Assembly: GCA_963854735.1 (NCBI GenBank)
Contig: OY978098.1
Span: 997,501-1,061,500, forward strand
Source: Marvania coccoides
Lineage: Eukaryota; Chlorophyta; Trebouxiophyceae; Chlorellales; Chlorellaceae
DNA: 64,000 nucleotides
Reading direction: 5' to 3'
A model generated the notes under the pieces. The model did not search any database and had not been told where the DNA came from. It was given only the letters and a program-made list of their open reading frames with translations. A program made the position numbers and the translations under genes. Below, one piece after another: positions 34,657-45,776 of this stretch (positions are counted from its first letter, which is position 1; every line of letters starts with the position of its first letter).

Positions 34657-35520
34657 ATGCTCGGAAGATTTGTAGCTCGGCCAAGGCCGTGCAGCTGCCA
34701 AGCAGCAAAAGCGAAAGGCAAGTATTATAATTTTGCTCGGCCCTTTCATCTGCCGCCCCCTGCCCCAGCTCAACTCTCCCTGTTTTCTGCAGCTGGCGGC
34801 AAAAACAGCAATACTGTCACCATCCGGTTCAGCATCCCCTACAGGTGCCGCTTCGGGCAGCACCTGCGGGTTGTCGGCGGGTGCACCGCCCTTGGCGACT
34901 GGGATCTCAAGGAGGCACTGCCGATGATATGGCAGGAAGGCGATGTGTGGGCTGCAGAGGCGCAGCTGCCTGTGGGGCGCGCGATGGACGTGGAGTACAA
35001 GTACGTGGTGTGCGAGGGCGATGAAACCAGCACCAGGGCGGCCTGGAAGCCTGGCAACAACTTCGTGATCTCGCTGCCTGGCAGCGGCAATGGCTCGGTA
35101 AAGGTGAAGGACGCGTGGGATGAGGCCCACAGGGAGGTGCAGATCGAGATGATGAGGGGAGGCCGGGGCAGGAGCACAGCCGCCAAGGTGAGAGACCAAC
35201 AGATAAAGAAGTTTGCTATTTTATGATCCCCTTTGTTTACCTCAGTAATGAAATGAAATTTATTGGGCTGAATAATAAATTTGCAGGGAAGCAAGAGTGA
35301 GGCCGAGCAGGCTGTGGCAGCGTTGTCGACCGTCGCTGCCAGCGCTCTGCAGCAGCTGGAGGGGGCGGTGCGGATGTCGCTAGAACTGCTAGACAGCTCC
35401 GCAGATGTAGCCAGCCCTGAGCTGCTGGCTGCAGACCGCATGGTGGCGGCAGCAGCGCAGCGAGCGGCGATGATGACGAAGGCACTGGACGTTGCCGCAG
35501 TGTCTCCTCCACCGCCGTGA
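34657..35520 (+). CDS. CBM20 starch-binding-domain protein
   Basis: Three exons (34657-34717, 34793-35187, 35287-35520) encode 229 aa. The short basic N-terminus (MLGRFVARPRPCSCQAAKAK) may target a plastid. A CBM20 domain follows at about residues 25-130: VTIRFSIPYRCRFGQHLRVV, GCTALGDWDLKEALPM, YKYVVCEGD and AAWKPGNNFVISLP, with the tryptophans that contact glucan. The C-terminal 75 residues are helical and Ala-rich. The domain binds starch; no catalytic domain is present, so it may be a scaffold or regulatory protein of starch metabolism. Intron 1 has a GC donor (GCAAGT) and intron 2 is GT-AG. Confidence 0.82.
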
Positions 35521-35763
35521 TTTTTTTCTTCACCTACTGTATAAAATGAGTTGCCTTGTCCCTTGCTGCACTCTTTTTCTGTTTTGAGCTGACTCATGGT
35601 GAACGTGTTTCTTCTATTTCCCCCCCCAAGTATATTTACAAATAAAATGAATCTAACGAATCCCTCACTCATGCTAGTAGTAAGCCCACGTGTAATGCAA
35701 TCATCATTCAACAATCTTAATGCAATTATGTGGAAAAAGGTGGCTGCATGGTTATTTATTAAA

Positions 35764-35789
35764 GAAGAAAGAAAGAAAGAAAGAAAGAA
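35764..35789. repeat. (GAAA)n tract
   Basis: Simple tetranucleotide run in the 375-bp AT-rich gap between the convergent CBM20 and FTR-B genes. No other feature is visible in that gap. Confidence 0.7.
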
Positions 35790-35896
35790 GAAAATTGGGT
35801 GGAATTTTTTTAATACACTAGCTCACCCGCTCCCTCGCTCGTCATCGTCGATATTTCAAGTTTCTGTCAGCCCACCCCTCTCAAACGTGTCGTCTC

Positions 35897-36833
35897 TCAC
35901 ATTCCAGCAGTCATCTCCACCACCTCATCAAGCGTGATGTTCTGATCCTCGCCCCTGAAGTCGTTGTCCTCAGTCAAAAACAGCATGCAGTGGCACTCCT
36001 GCAGGAAAAATGACGAAGTCGAGATTAGTTTCTAACAGGGGGAGGGATAGAAAATGAGCCATGAAAAGGAAGTGGAGAATAAACACGCTTCGACTATGCT
36101 GTTAACTGGATAAGCGCCAGCAATAGCAAAGCATTATTATTTTTAATGAGATATCTTCTCAACGCCAGATACTGGAAACTTGCCTTCCGTTCCCTCATGG
36201 GCACGCAAGGGCAGTTCCAGAACCCCTGCTCCGCCTCTGCTGCTTTATCGTCGTAGTGCCTGCAGGGGCACAGCGGCGCACCCAGCTCGTCCTTGTGCTC
36301 AGCAAGGCCCTGCGATAAAAAAACGTGCTGGCGGTGAAAATATCTAGTTTGTGCATGCCAGTTCAGCCACAAGCAGCGAGATTTGAGCGGTCCTTACCTT
36401 AATCACGACCGCAGTGACGGATTTGTCCACGCAAAAGTAAGTTCCCGATCTGCAATGAGTATTTTTTTGTGGGTAGGAAAAATGATAGATGATCGAGATA
36501 AACACACTAAAAAACGCACTCCTCCGCCAGCGCACCTCTGGGCATACTGCTCTGAGAATTTGCGCATGACCTCTAGGGACTTGAGGTCCTCCGGAAGGTC
36601 CACGACGTGAGTATCTACAAAAATGAATTGAAATTTTGAGTTCCGACTTGATTCCCTCCGAAATGCAGCGTTGTGCTCCATATATCACAACTCTATTGTG
36701 ATGAGTATTCACCTGGCGCAGATCGCACCACCGTGGGCCTCGGAGACTTTTCCAGGCGTCGAGATGAGAAGAACTTCAGGCTCTCGGGCGCCATCGCCAT
36801 CGATCCATTGCTCACACGAAGAGAGAACGCCAT
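35897..36833 (-). CDS. FTRC: Ferredoxin-thioredoxin reductase catalytic chain, plastid
   Basis: Transfers electrons from photosystem I-reduced ferredoxin to plastid thioredoxins. Five exons (36833-36713, 36614-36536, 36449-36398, 36309-36184, 35998-35897) encode 159 aa. The first ~45 residues are a Ser/Arg-rich transit peptide. The mature part has LEVMRKFSEQYAQRSGTYFC, LCPCRHYDD, FWNCPCVPMRERKECHCMLF and LTEDNDF. All cysteines of the 4Fe-4S cluster and redox disulfide (CPC, CPC, CHC) are present. Intron 4 has a GC donor (GCAAGT) exactly at RERK|ECHC, where the protein is almost invariant, so this GC-AG intron is particularly secure. Confidence 0.95.
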
Positions 36834-38094
36834 GACGAATATTTTGATGAAACTAATTGATATATTGAATTTATTAGGAGCACACACCTTCATAAATTTC
36901 CAAACGAAAATGATGGCCTATTCCTGAATTCACTTCGAAGCTGCCCATATTTGGAGGTTTGGAGGTTTACGCTCAGGACAGCCAATCAGCCGCTGGAAAT
37001 CTGCCTTGCGATCCAGAGAGGTTGGATGTATTTGTAAAGGCCGCCATGCCCACGCTAGCTCCAGAGATGCCTTCATGCATTCGGCCGCGGGGCTAGTTTT
37101 TTCTCCCGCAGGCATGCTGTCTGTGCTTGAAAGAGAGCTGTGCTTGCGCCATGAAGACCTGCGACGCTGCTTCCGTGAGAGTTTGAGAGGATTTTAGTCC
37201 TTTCACATGCATTTATCGGCTTAATGGGTAGGTAGTAGCCTCCACATTATTTCGCAAAAGCAGTCAATTACAGCTTTGTTAACGCTTGTGTTTGCGCTCA
37301 TTTGAACCCTGCTACCTTCTCCCCTCGGGCGTTCATTAAATTCATTGTATGTATCCCTTAATTCCCATTGAGCAGGACAGCTCGTTTTTTCTGTGTCCAC
37401 TTCCGACGACCTGAGAAGGTAAACAAGCCACCCTGCAAGGAGCTGCTGACAGCACCCCACCACAACAATACTGCAATGGAAGGGCGGCACGAATGCTAGA
37501 AGAAACTATCAACCACAGGGTGGGTGAGAGCTTCTCATACAGCCTGCCGTTGCCGTCGAAGGAACTGTGGTGAGGACGCACAGAGCCTTGCGAGGCGAGG
37601 AAGAGAAACAAAGGAGGAGGGTATCTGCCCGTCCTAAAAAAAAAATCTTCCCTTCGACTCTCGCACGTTTCAAAACGCAACATAAGTAACCATCATCCAG
37701 AAAAATCGCTGTGGGCTTCGTGCACGGCTGCCCAAAACTCACCAAAATTTGGCGCGATGTGAATTTTGCTGCGTGTAAGCCTGGTTTCATGATATAAACG
37801 ATTCGCAATGGATAATGGTGCATTAGCGAATGCAGGGGGCGCGAAAAACAGAGCGTCGCGTCTGAATAACAGCCTCCAAAGTGTCAAGAAAACAGCAGAG
37901 AGCATCAGACCATGAAAAGAAATTCAAGAAAAGGCGACAATTAAATTAAAAATTGAAAAAAGAACGCTCAAGCGAAATATTTCATCAAGGGGAAATATAC
38001 GGAAGGAGGTACAGGCGCTGAAGAAGAATAGCAAGGAGTCTTGCCCTTTTTTGACGACCTCCAATTTTTTTGAGTACGCCATATATTTTGCTCT
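36834..38094. other. 1.3-kb gap without a recognised gene
   Basis: Mixed-composition DNA upstream of the FTR catalytic chain. A plus-strand open stretch at 37006-37197 ends with GMLSVLERELCLRHEDLRRC, which is protein-like but isolated. Minus-strand frames at 37509-37823 and 37342-37683 show no splice-consistent partner or known motif. It may hold an RNA gene or a poorly conserved gene that I cannot define. Confidence 0.4.
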
Positions 38095-38289
38095 TTATTT
38101 AATCTGTTTACACCTAGACCGGCTTTTTTGCTTTTTAATTTTGCCTTTAGGCGTCGCGTAAACACTTGCCTTGGCATCGGACGAGCTGTGGTAAAGTGAA
38201 ATAGCCTCTCCTCGCCGGCGATTAGGTTCTGATATATAGTAGAAGGCGTTGGAAGGCGGCGTCGGTCCCTGAGACTGATAGCATACCAT
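38095..38289 (-). CDS. Possible small basic protein, 64 aa
   Basis: ATG at 38289 and stop at 38095. It reads MVCYQSQGPTPPSNAFYYIS and ends with the basic YATPKGKIKKQKSRSRCKQI. The composition is protein-like and the position, divergent from the RRM gene with 28 bp between starts, is plausible for a real gene. There is no homolog I can name, and an upstream exon is possible. Confidence 0.3.
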   Translation of the reverse strand: MVCYQSQGPTPPSNAFYYISEPNRRRGEAISLYHSSSDAKASVYATPKGKIKKQKSRSRCKQIK

Positions 38290-38317
38290 AAACCAGTGAG
38301 ATGCCGCAACAATAGAA

Positions 38318-39671
38318 ATGGCCCTCGCTCCCCCTGTTCTGCACAACCCGGACTTCTTTATGGATCAGTATTTAGGTGAGGCCTTATTTTGGCGATGCAG
38401 CCACAACACACGTTCGGAGGTTCAACACACAGCATTTCAAACTGCAGATTCTCCAGACCGGTCGCTTGGCGCCAAGTCGACCGTGGAGAGCATTAGCGGC
38501 GACGAGAGCGACATCACCATCAGTCCCGAATGTGAGGACAGGAACCCGACCACTCTCGGGGCCACCGTTCTGCATTTTGAATCTGCCCCTTGTTCTTGCT
38601 TGCACTAAATTATGCTGACTCCTCACCCACTCACCTCCCCTCCTTTGCCTAGACATATTGGCCCAGCTCCGCGCCCTCCAACTCCAACACAATGGCCGCT
38701 CCTCCCCCGTGCAAGTCAGCCCCGTGGAGCTGCAAACAGCCGGCTCTGGGCCCCTCTTGTCGGGGCTCAGCCTTGCCGGCCTGCCCCGCGGCCTGCAGCA
38801 GCCCCCCAGGCACCTGCTGCAGGCGCAGCTGGCGGCGCAGCAGCGTGGCATGCCGCGCCAGCGCCGCAACGAGGAGCAGATCCGGCGCACGGTGTACGTA
38901 AACGAGCTTGACCACGGCATGAGCGAGCAGGAACTCGCCGCCTTTTTCGTGCCCTGCGGCGCCATCGTCGACTGCCGCATCTGCGGGGATGCCAACAGCG
39001 CCATGCGCTTCGGCTTCATCGAGTTCTTCGAGGAGGCAGGCGCGCGCAGGGCGCTGTCCCGCTCGGGAGCGGTGCTGGGCAGCTCCGTCCTCCGAGTGAG
39101 CCCCTCCAAGACCGCCATCGTCCCCGTCAACAACCAGTACCTCCCGCGCTCCGAGGAGGAGCGCGCCGCGGTGGCCCGCACCGTCTACGTGGCCAACATC
39201 CACCGCATCATCGAGCGGGACATCCTGCACGCCTTCTTTTCCAACATCTGCGGCCCCGTGGCCAAGATCCGGCTGCTGGGAGACGCGCTGCACGACACCA
39301 AGATCGCGTTCGTGGAGTTTTTTACCCTGGACAGCGCCGCGGCGGCGCTGCTGTGCACCGGCACGCTGCTGGGGCCGCTGCCTATCCGGGTCAGCGCCTC
39401 TAAAACTCCTGTGCGCACCGAGAGCAGGCGCGCCAGGGAGGTGGTTCCCTCACAGCACGCACAGCTGCAGCAGCAGCAGCCTCAGGCGATGCCCAGGCAG
39501 CAGTGGCCAGTTCAGTCTGCCTCGCCCTTTGCGGCCGGCGGCGGGCCCCCGCTCCTGCCCAGCCACAGCGGCAGTGGCGCTGCGGCGGCGCTGGCGCAGA
39601 GCGCCTCCATCCCAGGGACGTCTGTGGCAGCCCGCTCAGACTCTCTGTCTATGCTGCATCTTTCTTTCTAA
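38318..39671 (+). CDS. CID8-13-type protein with two RNA-recognition motifs
   Basis: Two exons (38318-38375, 38653-39671; GT-AG) encode 358 aa. RRM1 begins RRTVYVNELDHGMSEQELAA with CGAIVDCRICGDANSAMRFG. RRM2 begins ARTVYVANIHRIIERDILHA with KIRLLGDALHDTKIAFVEFF. The linker LRVSPSKTAIVPVNNQYLPR and the ending IRVSASKTPVR are diagnostic of the plant CID8-CID13 group (CTC-interacting-domain proteins that bind poly(A)-binding protein). I do not see the PAM2 peptide that gives the group its name, unless the short first exon (HNPDFFMDQYL) replaces it. The Gln/Ala-rich C-terminus is disordered. Confidence 0.88.
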
Positions 39672-40625
39672 GAACAGCCACCTTGTTTGTATTACGTGGC
39701 GCTAAAATTAAATTATCGTAATAAATGGTACTATTGTGCAGGACGCACTACACTTTCTTCTTCTTCTTCTTCTTCTTCTTCTTCTTCTTCTTCTTCTTCT
39801 TCTTCTTCTTCTTCAAATCGTATGGCTGTTACGTTTGCTCTTTTTGAACTCGACCTTTGCTTTTTTTTCCCTTTGTTTCCCCCCCCCCTGTTTAATGTAT
39901 GTACAAATGCTGGGGCGGCAAGTACGCACCTCAGCTTTCATCTTTCCTCCCTTTTCTTGTTTTGCATTTGAAAATAATTATAAAGGCTTCTTCATATACT
40001 GCCCCTCTTTTTTATCTTCCTTGGATAGGAGACTTGAATCACTTTGCCTTCTTCTTTTTTTGGGTACTACGCTGAAGCTCACATCTCTATTACTATATAT
40101 CAACTGTTCACGCTTGTTAGGGCTTGTTTCTTAGGGCATGCAAGCTTTACACACTTTCTTTTTATTCTGCACATATATCTTATATGTTTGGAAATTCCCA
40201 GACCCATCCCGCCGCCGCACTTGTATGTTTGGTGGGTACGCCAAGATTTTCTTATCATTTTTTTCTCCTTCTTCTTCTTCTTGTTTTTTACCTGGTCTGC
40301 ATGCTTTAAAAAATGACGGTAGCCATCAAACAGCTCATGGTTAGACTGCGTTTTTGAAATCGCCTTGTTGTTTGGTGCCTCGTCATTCTACGTTCATTCT
40401 ATTCGACCAGGGGTGAACAATTCGTGTCGCTTTTTTTGTCCTTTTGAAATGCATAATTACTAGATCAACATAAACGTACTCCCTCTTTATCTCATTGTGT
40501 TTTTTTACTTGGCCTCCTTACCTCAGCGGGAATCCATTCTTCGGGCTATTAATTTAAGTAGGACTTTTGGCAAAGTAAGTGGGATTCTTTTTCCTCCCTA
40601 TAACAGTAACATATCAATGTAAATA
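39672..40625. other. T-rich intergenic region with long (TTC)n tract
   Basis: About 950 bp, strongly T-rich on the plus strand, between two convergent genes. It contains about 20 units of TTC at 39755-39814 and shorter CTT runs at about 40265-40282. Hydrophobic open frames here are products of the T-richness. No gene is seen. Confidence 0.6.
39755..39814. repeat. (TTC)20 microsatellite
   Basis: An uninterrupted trinucleotide run of about 60 bp, the longest perfect microsatellite in the window, in the 3' region of the two-RRM gene. Confidence 0.92.
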
Positions 40626-41751
40626 TCACGTTGAAACGCGTCGCACGTCAGTGCCCCCCATCAGCGCAACCACCTGCGCTGCAATTCGTGCAGTCCACGG
40701 TCCTGGCGCGGCCGGCAACTCCACGCTCCAGGGCGGCAACCCCCACAGATTATCCACCGAGCACACTACCTTTGCCAGCGGCTCCACCCCTCGAAGGCTG
40801 TTTGTCAAAAATGCCTCCTTCCAGGTCCCCCGCTGCGCCGCATCCGGAGCATCTTCCCGCACCGCAATCCCCAGCGCTGCGCACGCTTCCAACACCCGAC
40901 TCCGCATCGTGCCCCATACCACGCCCTCCCCCATTCCTGCCGTCTGTAGGCACACATTGGATGGCGCTGCTCCAAAATTTCTTCCATTCTCCTGCCCTTG
41001 GCTGCCTGTTTCTTCTTCTTCTTTGTGTTCCATGATGACATAAAAGTTGGTGACCAGACCTTCCAGCACCCGCCCATCTTCAGCGCTCAGCAGAACTTCG
41101 GTGGTGCCTGGCGGCCTCAGCGCCTCCAGTGGCTTTCGTTCCGACACCCAGCCGCTGTCCTTGCCAATGGGGACCTGCCGAGGCTGCCCCAGGATCACGG
41201 CAGTTGCGGTAGATGCAGGCGAAGAGGGGGTTTGGGGATTAGGCGGCGGCCAAGCTGCGACGGCGACGTGAACTTGCAGTGGCTGCTGCTGGGTGGGGCC
41301 TGGAGAGAGCACGATATTTAGAACTCTGTCGCTGCTGGGAGGGAAGCGTACGTCGGAAACGGACAGGGCCAGCAGGATGGAGGGGAGCATGGTGGCTTGG
41401 AGGGCTGCTGCTTCACCGCCAGTTTTTTTCTCCTGCTAGTTTTAGTTTTCAAAATGCGAATGATTAGTTTTTTTTTATCAACGCCATAAATTGGGCAAAT
41501 GGCTTGGTTTCTTTTCTCACCAGGCCGCGGATCGATTGGTAATATAAAGCGAAGCACCCATCCAGCGCGGAGTGCACGGCGGCGAGCGACTTGATGAGGC
41601 GCTCCACGTGGATCTCCCAGTCTACGACGCTGTACACGTTTTTTACAGGCACCGTGGTGTACGGCCCGCGCGGCGAGTGCATGCAAACCTCTTGCAAGGT
41701 CGCGAACGACGTTTGTTGTAGATTTCCATCGATCACATGAACTATTTCCAT
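40626..41751 (-). CDS. Class IV aminotransferase-like PLP enzyme
   Basis: Two exons (41751-41521, 41432-40626; GT-AG) encode 345 aa. Fold-type IV PLP enzyme, related to branched-chain aminotransferase and aminodeoxychorismate lyase. Seen: DWEIHVERLIKSLAAVHSAL (the R..L..S entry helix), GKDSGWVSERKPLEALRPPG, in which the Lys has the spacing of the catalytic lysine (18 residues before the conserved Gly), then LLSAEDGRVLEGLVTNFYVI, TMRSRVLEACAALGIAVRED and EAFLTNSLRGVEPL. An unusual acidic/Glu-rich insert follows the NFYVI strand. The substrate cannot be assigned. Plants have uncharacterised homologs. Confidence 0.8.
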
Positions 41752-42097
41752 TTATTTCGCGCTTGAAGCGTGCAATATGGCAAGATGTCGCAGATATACT
41801 CTTTGATATTTAAATTTAGTTGCAGTTTCGGAAAATCTCCCCTCGCAAAGTCACACAAAGTGTGTCTCGACCTTTATATATTTTTGAAAATGTTGGAACA
41901 TTATGTTATGTTTAACATAATGTTATGAGCTCTTCTCTAGTCGTTTCGGATGAGCCTGTTTTGCAGGCACATATGTGTTCAGGGTTGCTCTGGCTGGGCA
42001 TCACATTCCCCAACAGACGGCTGAACCACCCCATATACCCCACTCACCGATCTCTCAATACATCCATTTTCTAAAGAATTTTGCAAAACCTGTTTCT
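41752..42097. other. Intergenic region with a perfect short inverted repeat
   Basis: AT-rich 345-bp gap. It contains CATTATGTTA at 41899-41908 and its complement TAACATAATG at 41913-41922 around a 4-base loop. No gene. Confidence 0.55.
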
Positions 42098-43305
42098 CTA
42101 CAGGTGTCGCAATAGTCGTAAGAATACAGAGGGCGCCGACACCCTCACTTTGATGTCAGAAGCGTCGATGTCGTGGCCGCCTTCCACTAAGCCCCACTCC
42201 TCAATCTGGTGCTCCTCCTCCAGGCGAGACGCCTTCACAACCTCTTGCACCCCCAGCACCCCCTTGACTGCCGCCAACGCCACGCAGACAGACTTGCACG
42301 ATGCCGCCAGCTGCTCCGCCGCAGTGAGCTCCCATGGGCTCAATGCTGCATTTCAAAAGTAATGGGCAAAGGATCAAAATTCGTCTGAGTAAATGGTCAT
42401 CAGGAAAAGGTGCCCAAAAAAATCCCGTCGAGCTGCCAAAACATTTCTAAAACAATAAATGCATAATCAATATGTGCATAAACTCGCCTTGCAAGAATCG
42501 CCTCAGTTTCTCTTCGTCCTCCTGCTTGATGTCCGCCCCAAAGATGGAGTCCGTGGGCTGCAAACCCACCCCTATCTCTTGGCTTGCCCACTCCAGCACG
42601 GGGTCGAGGGTGGCTGCCTGCTTGTCAGCAATGACCCCTCCCTCCAACCGACACACCACAGGGTCAGTGGGCACGAACTGCAGCATGGTCTCAATCACCA
42701 GGTCACGGGGCTGGGGCTGGTCGATAGCTGTGGCTGCCAGCGACATCAGCGGCATCGTGTTGGTATCAATTCGACGGGTCTGCACAAATAATAAAAATGT
42801 CATTATTATAGACTGCTGAAAAGCGAGATACGGGCTGATTTTACTCCCAGAGATCTAAATATGGGAATTATTTTAAGGACTGCGGACCTGCCACTCCCAC
42901 TCTGCTGCAATGGCCAGGGCCAGCGCCCGCGTGGGCACCACCAGCGGGCGCTTGGCTGGAGACTTGAGCACACGGTTGTCCAGTTTGATCACGAATCCAG
43001 ACTGTAATAATTTAGAAGTCGGATTTAGAACCGATGTTTGTGAGTCGTTTGGATGAAATGCAAGCATTTCTTAGAGGCCGGCGGTGAAATTCTAAAATAC
43101 GAACCTGGTCCGGCGCTGGCTCAACGCCGACCGTTTTATAAAATCGCAAGATGCCAGAGGTCGATGTATTGGTATCTGCGACGCCGTGGGTGGCGAGCCC
43201 ACGAGAAAAAACAGAAAATGGCCACCCTGTAGCCACTGGCACCTCCCAAGGAGCAGCTTGCCACAGCTCACGCACTGATGGTAACACCGATCGTGTTCTC
43301 CACAT
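42098..43305 (-). CDS. ATPAF2: ATP12-like mitochondrial F1-ATPase assembly factor
   Basis: Chaperone that binds the F1 alpha subunit during mitochondrial ATP synthase assembly. Four exons (43305-43105, 43001-42888, 42779-42488, 42345-42098) encode 284 aa. The N-terminal MWRTRSVLPSVRELWQ is a presequence. The conserved core reads ILRFYKTVGVEP, FVIKLDNRVLKSPAKRPLVV, ALAIAAEWEWQ, DTNTMPLMSLAATAID, LQFVPTDPVVCR and the LDPVLEWASQEIGV segment, all as in the ATP12 family. Intron 3 has a GC donor (GCGAGT). Confidence 0.93.
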
Positions 43306-43452
43306 TTTGAGGTGTTGATAAACAATTAAAATGCAATTGTTTTTTGAATTTTTTTATGTTGTTTGGAATTGTCATGTTTGGCCACACGCGCTGTCCATTT
43401 TCCGATTTTCGTTTATTTATATATAAAAAAGACAACTTTTTAGAACGACAGT

Positions 43453-44151
43453 ATGGCAGCCTTGGCCTCCTGCTCTTTGCGGTGCACGACTCCCATCTTC
43501 AAATCCAACTCTCCCAGGCACCTGCCCGCGCTCTCCCGCTCCCTTATCCCCCGCTCAGCAAGCCCTGAAAACGAAGCCGAGACCGTGCAAGCCCCCACCC
43601 CTTCCCCCACTTCGCAAGAGCAGCCGCAGCAGCCTCCGGGCGGGCTGCTTGCTGGCGGTGCTGTGGGACTGGGCGTAGGCCTCTTCCTGGCGCTGCGCAT
43701 GTCCGCTGGTCCCTCTTTTGCCGCCCTGGAAGCCGACTCCATCTCCCTGGACTCTGCGCTGGCCAGCGGCCGTCCCACCGTCCTCGAATTTTACGCCGAC
43801 TGGTGCGAGGTGTGCCGGGAGCTGCTGCCCCAGACTTACGCCGCCGAGCAAGAATACCGCGACCGCGTAAACTTTGTGATGCTCAACATCGAGAACTCAA
43901 AGTGGGCGCCGGAGGTGCTGGAATATGGCGTGAGGGGCATCCCGCACTTTGTGTTTCTGGACGGGGACGGCCGCCCGCAGGCGGCAGCTGTGGGGAAGCT
44001 GCCTAAAGAGGTGCTGGAGGGGGATTTCAAGGCGTTGGCGGAGCGGAAAGCGCTGCCATATGCGCGGGTGGCTGGGGCGACGTCGCCACTTCAGCGGCCA
44101 CAAGGGGATGCTTCTGCGCCACGACAGGCGATGCCCAGGGACCACGCCTGA
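43453..44151 (+). CDS. HCF164: HCF164-like thylakoid thioredoxin
   Basis: Single exon, 232 aa. Plastid transit peptide ([20 protein letters not shown]), a Pro/Gln-rich spacer, one membrane segment ([19 protein letters not shown]) and a thioredoxin domain with active site WCEVC (Cys118, Cys121). HCF164 is a membrane-anchored thioredoxin in the thylakoid lumen required for cytochrome b6f assembly. The WCEVC site, [20 protein letters not shown], and the [15 protein letters not shown] segment match that family. The C-terminal tail is not conserved. Confidence 0.9.
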   Translation: MAALASCSLRCTTPIFKSNSPRHLPALSRSLIPRSASPENEAETVQAPTPSPTSQEQPQQPPGGLLAGGAVGLGVGLFLALRMSAGPSFAALEADSISLDSALASGRPTVLEFYADWCEVCRELLPQTYAAEQEYRDRVNFVMLNIENSKWAPEVLEYGVRGIPHFVFLDGDGRPQAAAVGKLPKEVLEGDFKALAERKALPYARVAGATSPLQRPQGDASAPRQAMPRDHA

Positions 44152-44366
44152 AACATAAATGCTGGCGAGTTTTTTAAGGGACGATTTTGGTGATTTATTC
44201 TATCTTGTTTTTAATTTTTGCTGAGCGTTTTTCTCCTCTCTTCTTCCTGCCATTTTTTTTACATGCTGTTTGATTTGACGAGAGTTATTTAACAAAATAA
44301 AGGAACACAACAGCAACCGTAATAGGGCCGAGAGGAAGTAATAAACACGGAACCATACTTATCTTT

Positions 44367-45377
44367 TCAATCGTAATGAATGCGCCTGCCTCCGCCTCCG
44401 CCGCCGTCGATCCGCCGCCTCTGCGTGCTCACAAACATTGACGTGGTCACCACAACCGCCGTACCTGCCGCGTACAACAGCGTCAGGTACGTCGCCACCA
44501 TCGCACAGGCTCCCACCGCCGCCACGCTGAAAAATGCAATCGCCGACGGCCAAGAGGGCGCAAATGACGACAGCAGCGACGGCAGCGACAGCAGGAAGCC
44601 AAAGACCGACACCACGGCGCCCACGCTAAAGTTTATGAGCGCTGTGACGAGCAATTGCAGCAGCATGAACACCCAATCCTTGTCCCTATTTCGGGAGTCA
44701 AAAATGGCGAATACCGAGTCCCACATGGTCTGCCGCTTGGCGAAGCTCTTCCCCTCGCCGAACGACGACCACAGCAGCTGCCGTGACTCCTCCAACCCAG
44801 CGTCGCTCCACAGTCCCAGGGTCGCCTTTGCCTCGCGCAAAACGTCGTCCCGTTCTTTCTTTAGGAGCTTCACGCGCTGCTGCGCTGCGCGCACCGCGGG
44901 CATGCGCTTGTCAACCTCTGCATGCAAGCATGTCCGCAGTTTTAAAAACCGAAAGGTCGGCAAACAAATATTTTTATATGCCCATTATACTCCGAGGATA
45001 ATTAACTCTTATTTCCAAACGAAAATAAGATTGCAAACCCATATTTGTAGCAAAAACGCCGTACCTGCTTTGTATTCCGGCCTGAATCTCCAGAACCAGA
45101 CCGTGAACTCGTCTTTCGCGAACTGCGCGTCTTGAAGGCTGCTCTCTGCCGCGCTCAGAGCCTTAACAACGTTCTGCGCGTCGTTCAACTTCAGCTTGTA
45201 GGCCTCCAGCTTCTCCGGCGTAATTTTCACGGGGGCGGGGGCCAAGAAGACAGCGAAGAGGCCGAAGAGCCACAGGAAGCTGACCCCAGTGACAGTCTTG
45301 GGTCTCGCCCGGTAGAGAGCGGAAACCAAAGCTCGCCCGGTAGAGCCCACTGTCGCCACTTGCCTGGTGTCAGGCAT
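44367..45377 (-). CDS. Multi-pass membrane protein with coiled coil, unknown function
   Basis: Two exons (45377-45065, 44917-44367; GT-AG) encode 287 aa. One hydrophobic segment near residues 30-45 (TGVSFLWLFGLFAVFLA), a helical region (KLEAYKLKLNDAQNVVKALS, AAQQRVKLLKKERDDVLREA), the motif GLWSDAGLEESRQLLWSSFG with FAKRQTMWDSVFAIF, then three or four transmembrane helices and a Gly/Arg tail. I recall uncharacterised plant membrane proteins with a similar GLWS...W..F...FA.RQT segment, but cannot name one. Location is unknown; plastid is possible. Confidence 0.65.
44986..45005 (-). repeat. 20-bp word shared (inverted) with 14627-14646
   Basis: TTAATTATCCTCGGAGTATA at 14627-14646 on the plus strand occurs perfectly on the minus strand here, inside the intron of the membrane-protein gene. 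A 20-base match by chance in 64 kb is very unlikely. No longer flanking match was found by eye. Confidence 0.75.
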
Positions 45378-45776
45378 TGCTTGTCTTTTTGTTGGGTCAA
45401 GAACGATTTCTTGCAACTATCTGGAGTGAGGTTAAAGGCCTCTCGCGAAGATGAAAATTTTGATGAGCGGAAAACTTTGGGCGAAGCGGGACAGCTCGAC
45501 TATGGGCGCTGTTCAAGATGTGGATTATATATCCAGATACCAAAAAATTCGTTTGTAACGAATTAAAATGGAAAATGAAGGTGGGAGAGAAAAGTCCCTA
45601 GAAGAACTCTTCCGCGTAAGGCACTGCTGAAGAATGCCGAGGCCAAACTCTGGGTTATGACTCGGTCTATTACCGATATATTGCAAGAGAATCGGATAAC
45701 TGAAACATTTTAAAAGAAGAGTTTGGCGGTGACGTTCCGCTAGCCGGTGGTGTTGCCTTGCCTTGCATTGCATACT
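45378..45776. other. Intergenic gap between two minus-strand genes
   Basis: About 400 bp, AT-rich. It holds the upstream region of the membrane-protein gene and the 3' side of the G-patch gene. No coding feature or notable repeat seen. Confidence 0.5.

Noticed and set aside
37006..37197. Plus-strand 63-codon frame ending with a helical LERELCLRHEDLRRC segment
   Set aside because: Protein-like at its end but isolated, with no partner exon found on either side; kept only as a remark.
37509..37823. Minus-strand 104-codon frame
   Set aside because: No recognisable motif, mixed composition and no exon partners; left as noncoding.
39687..40344. Several hydrophobic Phe/Leu-rich frames resembling membrane proteins
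   Set aside because: They arise from T-rich and (TTC)n sequence; no start context, splice signals or family features.
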